DNA of 64,000 bases, taken from contig VMSW01000008.1 of assembly GCA_013791955.1 (NCBI GenBank), forward strand, positions 1 to 64,000. The letters are read 5' to 3'. Below, in pieces: positions 33,798-41,761 of the stretch. How positions within the stretch are numbered: position 1 is the first letter of the stretch; each line of letters opens with the position of its first letter. The notes beneath the pieces are model-generated. The model did no database searches. It had not been told where the DNA came from and worked only from the letters and a program-made list of their open reading frames with translations. Origin of the DNA: Propionicimonas sp. GTDB taxonomy: Bacteria; Actinomycetota; Actinomycetes; Propionibacteriales; Propionibacteriaceae. The position numbers and the translations under genes were made by a program.

Positions 33798-35098
33798 GCG
33801 GCGACCGCTACGCACCCACCAGCGGTGACTCCGACATCAGCGTGCTGAGCTATCAGCTCAAGCTTCGCTACAAGGTGGCCACCAACCGGCTGGATGCTGA
33901 AGCTGTGCTCAACGTGCGGGCCAACACCCGCCTGGTCGAGTTCCGGCTCGATCTGGTCGGGCTGACCGCGTCCCGGGTGCGAGTGGACGGGGCCAAGCGC
34001 ACCAGCTTTCGCAATGGTGCCCGCAAGCTGTCGATCCGTCCTGGCCAGGCGATTGAGGCCGGGGCGCAATTCGAGGTGTCGGTGCGTTATGCCGGGCACC
34101 CCGAGCCGCGGAACTCCCGCTGGGGCCGCGTTGGCTGGGAAGAGCTGGACGACGGCGTGCTGGTCGGCTCCCAACCGGTGGGGGCCCCGACCTGGTTTCC
34201 GTGCAACGATCTGCCCGGCGACAAGGCGACCTACCTGATCGAACTGACCTGCGAAGACGCCTACACCGTGGTGGCGCCGGGGCAGTTGACCGGACGGGTG
34301 CGCGCCGCCGGGCGCACCACTTGGACCTTCGACCAGCAGATTCCAACGGCCAGCTACCTGGTGGCGGTTCACATTGGCCGCTATCGCAGTGATCCGCTGG
34401 AATTGGGGTCGGTGCCTGGCAGCGTCCATTACCCGGCGGAGTTGGCCCGTCCGGTGGCTGCGGAGTTGGCCGAGCTGCCAGCGATGATGGCGCTCTTTGA
34501 GGACTGTTTTGGGCCTTACCCGCTGGGCCGCTATGACGTGGTAGTCACCCCGGACGTGCTCGAGATTCCATTGGAGGCGCAAGGGATGGCGGTCTTCGGC
34601 GCCAACCACCTCGACGGCAATCACCAACAGGAGCGGTTGGTGGCCCACGAACTGGCGCATCAATGGTTTGGCAACAGTGTGGGCCTGCGCCGCTGGCAGG
34701 ACATCTGGCTGAATGAGGGCTTCTGCTGCTACGCCGAGTGGCTGTGGTCTCAGGCCAGCGGTGGACCGAGCTGTCAGCAGTTGGCCAAGCAGCATTGGAC
34801 GCTGCTGGCCGAGCTACCCCAGGATCTCGTGCTGGCCGATCCGGGTGCTGAACTGATGTTTGACGACCGGGTCTACAAACGCGGGGCCCTCACCCTGCAT
34901 GCCTTGCGCCGCAGCGTTGGCGATGACTGCTTCTTCACTATCTTGCGAAGCTGGACGACTGCGCGACATCACGCCAGCGGCACCACTGAAGAGTTCATTG
35001 CGCTGGCCGAAGGGGTTGCTGACCTGGACCTAGGCCCGCTGTTCGACCAATGGCTGCGGCAACCGGCGCTGCCGAAGTTCCCGTCCCGCAGCGGCTAG
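33794..35098 (+). CDS. M1 family zinc metallopeptidase
   Basis: The 434-residue aminopeptidase-like protein is of family M1. The zinc site is HELAHQWFGN with the third ligand Glu 18 residues on, in WLNEGFCCYAEW. The exopeptidase motif that is GAMEN in classic members reads EAQGMAVFG here. Length covers the N-terminal beta domain and the catalytic domain but not the large C-terminal helical domain. Its ATG overlaps the NRPS stop (ATGA, 33794-33797), so the two are coupled. It may trim or degrade the NRPS product or protect the producer. No signal peptide is visible. Confidence 0.88.
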   Translation: MSGDRYAPTSGDSDISVLSYQLKLRYKVATNRLDAEAVLNVRANTRLVEFRLDLVGLTASRVRVDGAKRTSFRNGARKLSIRPGQAIEAGAQFEVSVRYAGHPEPRNSRWGRVGWEELDDGVLVGSQPVGAPTWFPCNDLPGDKATYLIELTCEDAYTVVAPGQLTGRVRAAGRTTWTFDQQIPTASYLVAVHIGRYRSDPLELGSVPGSVHYPAELARPVAAELAELPAMMALFEDCFGPYPLGRYDVVVTPDVLEIPLEAQGMAVFGANHLDGNHQQERLVAHELAHQWFGNSVGLRRWQDIWLNEGFCCYAEWLWSQASGGPSCQQLAKQHWTLLAELPQDLVLADPGAELMFDDRVYKRGALTLHALRRSVGDDCFFTILRSWTTARHHASGTTEEFIALAEGVADLDLGPLFDQWLRQPALPKFPSRSG

Positions 35099-35119
35099 GT
35101 CCCACCACCTGCGCATATT

Positions 35120-35130
35120 GGAACCGTCCC
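35120..35130 (-). repeat. Repeat family A, single copy
   Basis: GGAACCGTCCC, a single 11-bp copy, lies in the 44-bp space between the convergent M1 peptidase and PPTase genes, next to TGCGCATATT. Confidence 0.6.
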
Positions 35131-35142
35131 GACGTGGTGCCT

Positions 35143-35760
35143 TCAGCGCCAGGCGAGGCTGATCAGGTAGCCCGCGGGGCCGGAGATCTCGGCCAGCCGG
35201 TAACGGTCCGGGTCGGATTCGATCTGGGCGGTTTCGGCCTCGATCCGGACCTGTTCGGGGGGCACCCGAAGGCCCCGTCCATCGGCTTTTAGGACGGCTT
35301 CGATTTGGGTCCAGCGGCGCAGCGCCGTCGCGGGTGACCCGCCGATCAGTTTGACCAGATCAGCTAGGCGTTCAGCGGCCCCGACGGCATCGCGCTCGGC
35401 GTCCAGGCCCAACGCGGTGACCCTTGAGGTGGTGGCCACTGCGGCCACCACTAACCCGTCGGCATGCGCCAGGCCCACCACTACTGCGGGGCCTTCCACC
35501 GACACCGGACCATGCGGGCCGCTGCAATGTGGGCAGGTGGTGGCATCCAGTTGTGGCACCACGCCGGGTTGGAGTTCACCGAGCAGCCGGTGCAGCAGGG
35601 TGCGTCCCTGCAAGAATCTGGCCTTTTGCTCGCCGGATAGGCCAGCGGTGCGGGTGGTATCGATCGGCCCCAACGGGACCGCTGCGGTGTCGGCAGTGGC
35701 TGCGCTGGCCCAGCCAACGAGCACATCGCCGACCCAAACTGACTGCCCGGGGGAGTTCAT
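35143..35760 (-). CDS. 4'-phosphopantetheinyl transferase (Sfp type)
   Basis: The 205-residue protein has the Sfp-type PPTase signatures ALGLDAERDAVG (magnesium-binding G-x-D-x-E) and WTQIEAVLKADGRGL (W-x-x-x-E-A-x-x-K). It transfers phosphopantetheine from CoA to carrier-domain serines. The only carrier domain in the window is in the NRPS whose operon converges on this gene, so it is the likely activator. The ATG at 35760 lies 8 bp after the arfB stop. Cysteines in TTCPHCSGPHG resemble the motif found in many actinobacterial PPTases. Confidence 0.85.
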   Translation of the reverse strand: MNSPGQSVWVGDVLVGWASAATADTAAVPLGPIDTTRTAGLSGEQKARFLQGRTLLHRLLGELQPGVVPQLDATTCPHCSGPHGPVSVEGPAVVVGLAHADGLVVAAVATTSRVTALGLDAERDAVGAAERLADLVKLIGGSPATALRRWTQIEAVLKADGRGLRVPPEQVRIEAETAQIESDPDRYRLAEISGPAGYLISLAWR

Positions 35761-35768
35761 CGCGGCGA

Positions 35769-36215
35769 TCACTGCTGGTCGTCGGGGTGTTTGCGGTGGC
35801 GCTTGAGTTCGCCGCGACGGTGCTTGCTGGTGAGCCTGCGCTCGATCGAGCCTCGACTGGGACGGGTGGCGCGCCGCGGTGGGGGCGGTGGTGCGATCGC
35901 TTCGCGCATCATGGCGGCGAGGCGTTCGCGGGCCTCGGCGCGGTTGCGTCGTTGCGAGCGGAACTGGGCGGCGTCGATGGTGAGCACGGTGCCGTCCAGG
36001 CGGGTGGCGAGCCGACGTAGCGCCCGTTCGCGCTGTAACTCGTTCAGCGCTGCCGAGGCGGCCACATCGAAGGAAAGCTGCACTCGGGAATCGGCGGTGT
36101 TCACGCCCTGCCCGCCCGGACCGGAGGCATGCGAGTAGCGCTCCACCAGCTCTCCAGCCGGGATCACCAGGCCTGCCGGAACTCCCGGCCCTGGCGCGAT
36201 GCGCACGTCGAACAT
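35769..36215 (-). CDS. arfB: Alternative ribosome-rescue factor / peptidyl-tRNA hydrolase ArfB
   Basis: ArfB rescues ribosomes stalled on mRNAs lacking a stop codon by hydrolysing the peptidyl-tRNA. The catalytic loop SGPGGQGVNTADSRVQL contains GGQ, and the protein lacks the codon-recognition domains of RF1 and RF2. The basic C-terminal tail (residues about 110-148, rich in Arg and Lys) is the part that enters the empty mRNA channel. The 148-residue length is normal. It forms an operon with the PPTase gene. Confidence 0.94.
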   Translation of the reverse strand: MFDVRIAPGPGVPAGLVIPAGELVERYSHASGPGGQGVNTADSRVQLSFDVAASAALNELQRERALRRLATRLDGTVLTIDAAQFRSQRRNRAEARERLAAMMREAIAPPPPPRRATRPSRGSIERRLTSKHRRGELKRHRKHPDDQQ

Positions 36216-36221
36216 GCGACA

Positions 36222-36227
36222 ACCCTA
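36222..36227 (-). promoter_or_regulatory. -10 box of arfB
   Basis: The minus strand reads TAGGGT, 6 nt before the arfB ATG. Confidence 0.45.
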
Positions 36228-36272
36228 GCCAGCGGGCCGGGGTAGAGCCGGAGCGGGGCTTTAGCCAGTCTT

Positions 36273-36278
36273 TACAAT
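36273..36278 (+). promoter_or_regulatory. -10 box of the SHOCT/two-component operon
   Basis: TACAAT lies about 90 nt before the first ATG. This operon therefore has an untranslated leader and uses the strong ribosome-binding site AAGGAGG at 36354-36360. Confidence 0.4.
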
Positions 36279-36366
36279 CCCTGCCTGATGATCGCTACCA
36301 ACCACTGGTTGGCTCGAGGTATCGGCAGGTCAACAGGTCGCCGATGGCAGACCAAGGAGGTCAGCG

Positions 36367-36639
36367 ATGATGGGTTACGGCGGTATGGGCTGGGGCGGTA
36401 TTGGTTTTGGTGGCATGTTCGCGATGGTCGTGTTCTGGATAGCGCTGATCGCGCTGATCGTTTGGGCAGTGAGCCGGCTATTGCCGGGACGGCAGCTCCA
36501 ACGCCGTGCTCCAGAGGCTGGCCAGGAGACGCCTGAGGACATCTTGGATCGGCGATTCGCCCGTGGTGAGGTCGACTTGGAGACCTACCAGGCTCAGCGT
36601 GCCGCTCTGGTTGCAGCACGCGGTGAGCAGCTTCGGTGA
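36367..36639 (+). CDS. SHOCT-domain membrane protein
   Basis: The 90-residue protein has a Gly/Met-rich N-terminus (MMGYGGMGWGGIGFGGM), one TM helix (VVFWIALIALIVWAVSRLL) and a C-terminal SHOCT motif (EDILDRRFARGEVDLETYQA). SHOCT segments are short oligomerisation elements. It opens a four-gene operon with a PepSY-like secreted protein and a two-component system. The ribosome-binding site AAGGAGGTCAGCG is near perfect. The Met-rich end could bind copper, which is speculation. Confidence 0.82.
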   Translation: MMGYGGMGWGGIGFGGMFAMVVFWIALIALIVWAVSRLLPGRQLQRRAPEAGQETPEDILDRRFARGEVDLETYQAQRAALVAARGEQLR

Positions 36640-37367
36640 ACAGCCGAACACCCGTCCAGAGCCAACGATGGCTGCCGTGGGCAGTGCTGGTAGTGGCCAG
36701 TTTGCTGCTGGCTGGCTCCGCGGCCGCCGCGGCCTCGGGGTTTGGCCAGTGGCAGCCCGCAGGCGTGCCAGCGTCAGGCAATCCGGGGGCGGCCCCGGCC
36801 CCCTGGTCGGGCTCTGGGCCCGGCAACCAACCGGTTGGCCCTGGTGGCATGGGTAACCGGGGCCCTGGGGGCATGGGTAATCGGGGCGGCGGAACGATGA
36901 ACGGCCACGTTTGGCTGGCCGGCAATGGGGTTCCGGTCGCCACTATCGCCCAGGCCCGGGCCCGGGCCGTTGCGGCGGGAGCCGGAGTCAATCTGCACCC
37001 CGGCGAAGTGATGCAGTTCAGTCAGAACTTCTACGTCGAACTCAAAGACGCCAACGGCGCCTCGGCAGCTGAGGTGCTGGTTGATCCGGCAACGGGTGCT
37101 GTCACTACCGAGTACGGCCCAGCAATGATGTGGACCGATGGCACCGCGACACTCACCCTCGATCAGGCGAAAGCCGTGGCCTCCCAGTGGCTGCAGGCCA
37201 ACGCAAAGGGACAAACCGTAGCCAGTGCGGATGCCTTCCCCGGGCATTACACGATGGATACGACTTCCGGTGGGGTTACCGTTGGAATGCTCTCGGTCAA
37301 CGCCACGACCGGGGCAGTTTGGTACCACACGTGGCACGGCAGCTTCATCGCCAAGGAGGATGCCTGA
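36636..37367 (+). CDS. Secreted/anchored PepSY-like protein
   Basis: The 243-residue protein has an N-terminal signal or anchor helix (WLPWAVLVVASLLLAGSAAA). A Gly/Pro/Asn-rich linker with two GPGGMGNRG-type repeats follows, then two PepSY-like units near the C-terminus (EVMQFSQNFYVELKDANG, AEVLVDPATGAVTTEYG and LTLDQAKAVASQWLQAN). PepSY-type domains often bind peptides or act as protease inhibitors or sensors outside the membrane. The GTG start overlaps the SHOCT gene by 4 bp. It probably supplies the extracytoplasmic input or target of the two-component system that follows. Confidence 0.7.
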   Translation: MNSRTPVQSQRWLPWAVLVVASLLLAGSAAAAASGFGQWQPAGVPASGNPGAAPAPWSGSGPGNQPVGPGGMGNRGPGGMGNRGGGTMNGHVWLAGNGVPVATIAQARARAVAAGAGVNLHPGEVMQFSQNFYVELKDANGASAAEVLVDPATGAVTTEYGPAMMWTDGTATLTLDQAKAVASQWLQANAKGQTVASADAFPGHYTMDTTSGGVTVGMLSVNATTGAVWYHTWHGSFIAKEDA

Positions 37368-37369
37368 TC

Positions 37370-38089
37370 GTGGCAGCGCCAACGAAGCTCAGCGCCTTAG
37401 TCGTCGACGACGAGCCGAGCCTGGTTCGGGTCGTCGGGGGCTACTTGGCCAAGGACGGCTTCGAGGTGCGCACTGCCGGCGACGGTGAGACCGCGCTCAG
37501 GCTGGCCAGGGAGTCTGAGCCGGACGTGGTGGTGCTGGATCTGGGCCTTCCCGGCATGGACGGGATCGAAGTATGCCGGGAACTGCGCACCTTTAGCCGC
37601 TGCTATGTCTTGATGCTGACTGCTCGTGCCGATGAGGTGGATGTGCTCATCGGCTTGGGTGTTGGCGCCGACGATTACGTCACCAAGCCGTTCTCTGCGC
37701 GCACCTTGGTGGCTCGGATCCGCACGCTGCTGCGGCGTCCACGGACTGCTGGGCTCGGTGGCGCTGAGACCGATCAGGGTGAGCAGCGCTCGTTTGGGGA
37801 GTTGGTGCTCGATGTGCCGGCCCGGGAGGTGCGGGTTGGCGCCACGGTCGTCCAACTCACCAGGCTCGAATACGACCTTTTGGCGGCGCTGAGTAGTCGT
37901 CCGCGGGTGGTTTTCACCCGGCAACAACTATTGGAGGCGGTCTGGGGGGATCCGTCCGGAGTTAGTGGCGATGAGCACCTGGTGGACATTCATGTGGGTC
38001 ATTTGCGACGCAAGCTCGGCGATGACCCGAAGTCGTCGCGCTACGTTATGACGATCCGTGGCATTGGCTACCGCATGGGGTCGGGATGA
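37370..38089 (+). CDS. OmpR-type response regulator
   Basis: The 239-residue DNA-binding response regulator has a receiver domain with acidic pocket ALVVDDEPSL, phospho-acceptor Asp57 (VVLDLGLPGMDG) and Lys in DDYVTKPFSA. The OmpR/PhoB winged helix is C-terminal (LTRLEYDLLAALSSRP, then VDIHVGHLRRKLGDDP). The GTG at 37370 was chosen because AAGGAGG lies just upstream and the receiver begins directly. The kinase gene overlaps its stop by 4 bp. Confidence 0.93.
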   Translation: MAAPTKLSALVVDDEPSLVRVVGGYLAKDGFEVRTAGDGETALRLARESEPDVVVLDLGLPGMDGIEVCRELRTFSRCYVLMLTARADEVDVLIGLGVGADDYVTKPFSARTLVARIRTLLRRPRTAGLGGAETDQGEQRSFGELVLDVPAREVRVGATVVQLTRLEYDLLAALSSRPRVVFTRQQLLEAVWGDPSGVSGDEHLVDIHVGHLRRKLGDDPKSSRYVMTIRGIGYRMGSG

Positions 38090-39219
38090 CCCGGCGCCCG
38101 CGCCGCTTCCGGCTGGCGGGGCTGAGCTTGGCGCATCGGCTGATGCTGAACAATCTGTTGGTGATTCTGGCCGGTGCCGGCACGGTGCTGGTGATCGCGC
38201 TGCTGGTGGCCCCGGCGGTGTTTCAGTACCACCTTGAGGTTGCCAACATCACCCCGGACGAAGAAGTTCTGACGCACCTGGCCAGAGCCTTCGACCAGGC
38301 CATTCTGGTGGCCCTTGGGATGGGGATTCTGACCGCCGGCATTGCCGCTGCTGCAATCAGCTGGCTAGCTGCCCGGCGATTGTCGGTCCATGTTGAGGAC
38401 GCGGCCCAAGCTACTGGCGATCTTGCCGACGGCAAGCTTGCGACCCGAGTGGTCGACCCAGGGATAGGCCCCGAATTCGCCCAGTTGGCTAGCTCGCTGA
38501 ACGAGTTGGCCGCGCGTCTGGAGTCGACGGAGATGACCAGACGCCAGCTCACCGCTGACCTTGCCCATCAGCTGCGGACGCCGATCGCTTCGCTGCTCGC
38601 CACCATCGAGGCGGTCGGAGACGGTGTCCTGCCTTTGGACGAACAGGCTCTGACAACGCTGTTCGGGCAGAGCCACCGGCTAAGTCGGCTGGTGGACGAT
38701 CTTGAAGTAGTTTCGAGGGCAGGGGAGCGGCAGTTGCTGCTCAGCCCTGAACCGGTGGCGGTGGCCGACCTCGTGGAGGCTGCGGCGACGGCCAACCGGG
38801 AGCGGTATCGCGCCGCGGGCGTCCTGTTGCGCACCGCAATTTCTGCTGACGCCCCGGCGGTGAGAGTCGATCCGGATCGAATCGGAGAAGTGCTCGGCAA
38901 CCTTCTTGATAACGCTTTGCGACACAGCGGGCGTGGCGGCAGCGTCGAGGTGGCTGTGCGCCTGGGCGGGGATCGCAGTGTGCCTGCGGTGGCAATCGAA
39001 GTCAGCGACGACGGCAGTGGCTTTCGGCCTGAGGATGCCGAACGCATCTTCACCAGGTTCGACAAAGCGCCCGGCAGCCCCGGATCGGGCCTTGGGTTGA
39101 CGATCGCCCGCGCGATCATCGAGGCCCATCACGGCAGCCTCACCGCCCACAGTGCCGGACCTGGCACAGGGGCGCAGTTCACCATCACGATTCCGGTCAG
39201 CCCGACGAGCGCAGGCTAA
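38086..39219 (+). CDS. Membrane sensor histidine kinase
   Basis: The 377-residue kinase has two TM helices (about 23-45 and 72-95) enclosing a sensor loop of only about 25 residues. A HAMP domain, an H box with His161 (ADLAHQLRTPIASL), N box (NLLDNALRHSGRGG), G1 (VSDDGSGFRPED) and G2 (GSGLGLTIARAII) follow. The short extracellular loop suggests sensing within the membrane or through a partner, perhaps the PepSY-like or SHOCT protein of the same operon. The ATG overlaps the regulator stop (ATGA). Confidence 0.93.
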   Translation: MTRRPRRFRLAGLSLAHRLMLNNLLVILAGAGTVLVIALLVAPAVFQYHLEVANITPDEEVLTHLARAFDQAILVALGMGILTAGIAAAAISWLAARRLSVHVEDAAQATGDLADGKLATRVVDPGIGPEFAQLASSLNELAARLESTEMTRRQLTADLAHQLRTPIASLLATIEAVGDGVLPLDEQALTTLFGQSHRLSRLVDDLEVVSRAGERQLLLSPEPVAVADLVEAAATANRERYRAAGVLLRTAISADAPAVRVDPDRIGEVLGNLLDNALRHSGRGGSVEVAVRLGGDRSVPAVAIEVSDDGSGFRPEDAERIFTRFDKAPGSPGSGLGLTIARAIIEAHHGSLTAHSAGPGTGAQFTITIPVSPTSAG

Positions 39220-39229
39220 GAGCGGCCAG

Positions 39230-40747
39230 TCAGTGGGCCTGCGTATGACCCGGGACGGCGTCCGGATCATGTTTGGGCAGGAAGGCCGAGGCGACGATGG
39301 TGAGCAGCCAGACCAGGCCGACCACGAGGAAGGCCGTCCGAGCCCCGGACGCCAGCGCGTCGGCAGCGCCCGCGCCGGCCGCGGTGGCTGAGGCGCTCAC
39401 GGTCGCCATGATGGTGACGAACAGGGCGGTGCCGGCCGCCCCGGCCACCTGCTGCACGGTGCCGACCATCGCTGAGCCGTAGCTGTACAACTGATGCGGC
39501 AGCGCCGAAAGCGTGGTGGTGAACAGCGGGGTCATCATGAACGCCAGGCCGAGGCTCATCAGCAGGTTGGCCGTCAGGATGTGCCACCAAGGGGTCGTCA
39601 CCGAAATGGTGGCGAAGATGGCAAACGCAGCCGCGACCACCACCGCGCCGGGAATCAACAGCGTGCGGGCACCGACGCGGTCATACAGCCGTCCGACTAC
39701 TGGTCCGAGCAAACCCATCAGCAGGCCGCCGGGAAGCATCATCAGCCCGACTGCCAGCGGCTCCAGGTGCAGCACCTGCTGCAGGATCAGCGGGGTGGCG
39801 ATGATCGAGCCGAAAAGCACGGCCATCACGATGGCCATCACCGCGATGGCGTTGGTGAATGTCGGGTAGGTGAAGGTGCGCAAATCAAGCAGGGCATCAT
39901 CGGTGCGCTGCAGCAGGAGTTGGCGGACGATGAACGCCGCCAGGCTCAACGTGCCCACTGCCAGCGCCAAAGCCAGTTCCCAAGCGGGAATCAGCGGGTT
40001 GCCGACCAGGCTCAGTCCGTACACCAGACCGCCAAAGCCGCCAGCGGCCAGCGGAATGCTCCACCCGTCGAGCTTGACCTTGCGTGGCTCGTTGAGATTG
40101 GGCACTAGGCGAAGGCCGACGGCCAGGATCGTCAGCGCGATCGGCAGCACCATGACGAACACGTAGCGCCAAGGCAGGAACTGCAAGATCACTCCCGACA
40201 CGGTCGGTCCGATGGCCGGAGCGGTGGCGATCACCAGGCTGATGGTGCCCATCACCCGTCCGCGCATGTGGGGTGGCACCAGTTCCATCATCGTGGTCAT
40301 TAGCAGGGGCATCATGATCGCGGTGCCGGAGGCTTGAATGATGCGTCCGGCGAGTAGCGGGCCGAAGCTTGGGGAGAGTGCTGCCACCGCAGTGCCGAGC
40401 GCAAACAGCGACATGGCTAGGGCGAATGCCTGTCTGGTGGTGAGCCGCTGCAGTAGCCAGCCGCTGATCGGAATGACCACTGCCATGGTCAGCATGAAGC
40501 CGGTGGTCAACCACTGCGCGGTGCGTTCGGTGACTTGCAGGTCAGTCATGATGCGCGAAAGTGCCACGTTCATCGCGGTCTCGTTGAGGATCACCACGAA
40601 GGCACCGACCATCAACACTGCGAGGACGGTCACCGTGCGGGCTGGCAGCTTGTCGATTGGTGGCGCGCTAAGGCCAGGTTGTGCCTCAGCAGGCAGCGCT
40701 GCCGCGGCTACTTCGGTGAGTTCGGCGGTGGCGTCCGGTGTCTTCAT
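39230..40747 (-). CDS. MFS multidrug efflux transporter (DHA2 family)
   Basis: The 505-residue proton-driven drug exporter of the major facilitator superfamily has 12-14 TM helices. The DHA2-type signatures are AFVVILNETAMNVALSRIM at the first helix, WLTTGFMLTMAVVIPISGWL, and IGPTVSGVILQFLPWRYVF (motif C region). The ATG at 40747 begins MKTPDATAEL. A longer upstream reading runs into family-A repeats and is rejected. Substrate unknown. It ends 10 bp from the convergent histidine kinase gene. Confidence 0.9.
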   Translation of the reverse strand: MKTPDATAELTEVAAAALPAEAQPGLSAPPIDKLPARTVTVLAVLMVGAFVVILNETAMNVALSRIMTDLQVTERTAQWLTTGFMLTMAVVIPISGWLLQRLTTRQAFALAMSLFALGTAVAALSPSFGPLLAGRIIQASGTAIMMPLLMTTMMELVPPHMRGRVMGTISLVIATAPAIGPTVSGVILQFLPWRYVFVMVLPIALTILAVGLRLVPNLNEPRKVKLDGWSIPLAAGGFGGLVYGLSLVGNPLIPAWELALALAVGTLSLAAFIVRQLLLQRTDDALLDLRTFTYPTFTNAIAVMAIVMAVLFGSIIATPLILQQVLHLEPLAVGLMMLPGGLLMGLLGPVVGRLYDRVGARTLLIPGAVVVAAAFAIFATISVTTPWWHILTANLLMSLGLAFMMTPLFTTTLSALPHQLYSYGSAMVGTVQQVAGAAGTALFVTIMATVSASATAAGAGAADALASGARTAFLVVGLVWLLTIVASAFLPKHDPDAVPGHTQAH

Positions 40748-40862
40748 GGGTCCCAACTTCGTCTTCGTCGCCCCCCGCAGCGCACGAGGCCAGGTCGGCC
40801 CCGAGCGTGGCGGGAACCTAGCCTCAACCGCACCGGTGGCCGTTGGTATTCCCGCTGCTCGT

Positions 40863-40953
40863 GGGGACGGTTCCGGTGAGCTGCTCGTGGGGACGGTTCC
40901 GGTGAGCTGCTCGTGGGGACGGTTCCGGTGAGCTGCGCGGAGGAACCGTCCCC
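40863..40953 (+). repeat. Repeat family A, 26-bp tandem array with inverted end
   Basis: GGGGACGGTTCC occurs at 40863, 40889 and 40915 with exact 26-bp period. The array ends in the inverse core GGAACCGTCCCC at 40942-40953, so the last pair can form a hairpin. The unit matches the array at 10-140 in reverse orientation. Confidence 0.92.
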
Positions 40954-40957
40954 AAGG

Positions 40958-40977
40958 TGGTTGAGCTTGTCGAAACC
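40958..40977 (+). repeat. Repeat family B, single copy
   Basis: GGTTGAGCTTGTCGAAACCC carries the GAGCTTGTCGAA core of family B and is itself a near-palindrome (GGTT...AACC). It directly follows the family-A array. Confidence 0.75.
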
Positions 40978-41051
40978 CGCACTTGCGCAATCGGTATTCA
41001 GCGTTACTATGTACTGGTAGTCAGTGACACCGAGTAGTTGGAGGGCTGGAC

Positions 41052-41381
41052 GTGGGCAAGCAGATGACCGAGATGCTCAAGGGCACTTTGGAGGGCATTG
41101 TGTTGGCCATCTTGGCCAGCCAACCCGCCTACGGCTACGAGATCACCGCCCGGTTACGCGAGCAGGGTCTCACTGAGATCGCCGAAGGCACGGTGTACGC
41201 GCTGCTGGTGCGGATCGAACAGCGGGGCCTGGTTGACGTGGAAAAGGTGGCCTCGACGCAAGGCCCGCCGCGCAAGGTCTACTCGCTGAATGCGAGCGGA
41301 CGCGACTACCTCGACGAGTTCTGGAGGACGTGGAGCTTCCTCGCAGATCGACTGGAACAGCTCCACGAAGGAGGCAAGTAG
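41052..41381 (+). CDS. PadR-family transcriptional regulator
   Basis: The 109-residue winged-helix regulator is of the PadR type. MLKGTLEGIVLAILASQPAY begins the DNA-binding domain. YGYEITARLREQGLTEIAEG and TVYALLVRIEQRGLV are the HTH, and PPRKVYSLNASGRDYL is the wing. It opens an operon with a DUF1048 protein and a DrrAB-like exporter, and most likely represses it until a toxic compound binds. GTG at 41052 is used; an ATG 12 bases on is possible. Confidence 0.92.
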   Translation: MGKQMTEMLKGTLEGIVLAILASQPAYGYEITARLREQGLTEIAEGTVYALLVRIEQRGLVDVEKVASTQGPPRKVYSLNASGRDYLDEFWRTWSFLADRLEQLHEGGK

Positions 41382-41383
41382 AA

Positions 41384-41761
41384 ATGGCTGCACGTTGGGT
41401 AGAGCTGGTCACCGGCTCGATCGAAGAGAAGCGGCGCTACAAGCAGTACAAAGCTCGCGTGGAAGGTCTTCCCGCCAGCTATCGCACGGCGATCAACGCC
41501 ATTGAGCGCTATCTGACCTACTTCGGTGGGATCACCAAAGGGGACGTTCTGGTGCGGATGCTCGACGATCTGGCCGACCTGTTTGAGCAGAGCGCGGCCG
41601 ATGGCACCCCGATTCGGGCCATCGTTGGCGAAGACCCGGTGGAGTTCGTTGAGACCTTCCTCGAGAACTACTCCGAAGGTCGGTGGATCAACAAGGAACG
41701 CGATCGCCTCCTAGCTGCCATCGAGAGCGCCGAGCAATCAGGCGATGGTGGTCCGAAATGA
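41384..41761 (+). CDS. DUF1048 family protein
   Basis: The 125-residue helical protein has the DUF1048 pattern: ELVTGSIEEKRRYKQYKARV near the N-terminus, then a domain ending in FLENYSEGRWINKERDRL. DUF1048 proteins typically sit between PadR regulators and drug-exporter ABC genes, as here, but their function is unknown. The ATG at 41384 follows AAGGAGGC in the end of padR. The stop overlaps the start of the ABC gene (ATGA). Confidence 0.85.
   Translation: MAARWVELVTGSIEEKRRYKQYKARVEGLPASYRTAINAIERYLTYFGGITKGDVLVRMLDDLADLFEQSAADGTPIRAIVGEDPVEFVETFLENYSEGRWINKERDRLLAAIESAEQSGDGGPK

Noticed and set aside
31884..33815. Long open frame (over 640 codons) on the strand opposite the NRPS gene
   Set aside because: High-GC codon usage keeps antisense frames open. 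It has no domain or start signal, and the plus strand encodes clear A, PCP and membrane domains.
41006..41021. ACTATGTACTGGTAGT as a PadR operator
   Set aside because: Only the outer four bases of each arm are inverted, so the symmetry is too weak, although the AT-rich position before padR is suggestive.
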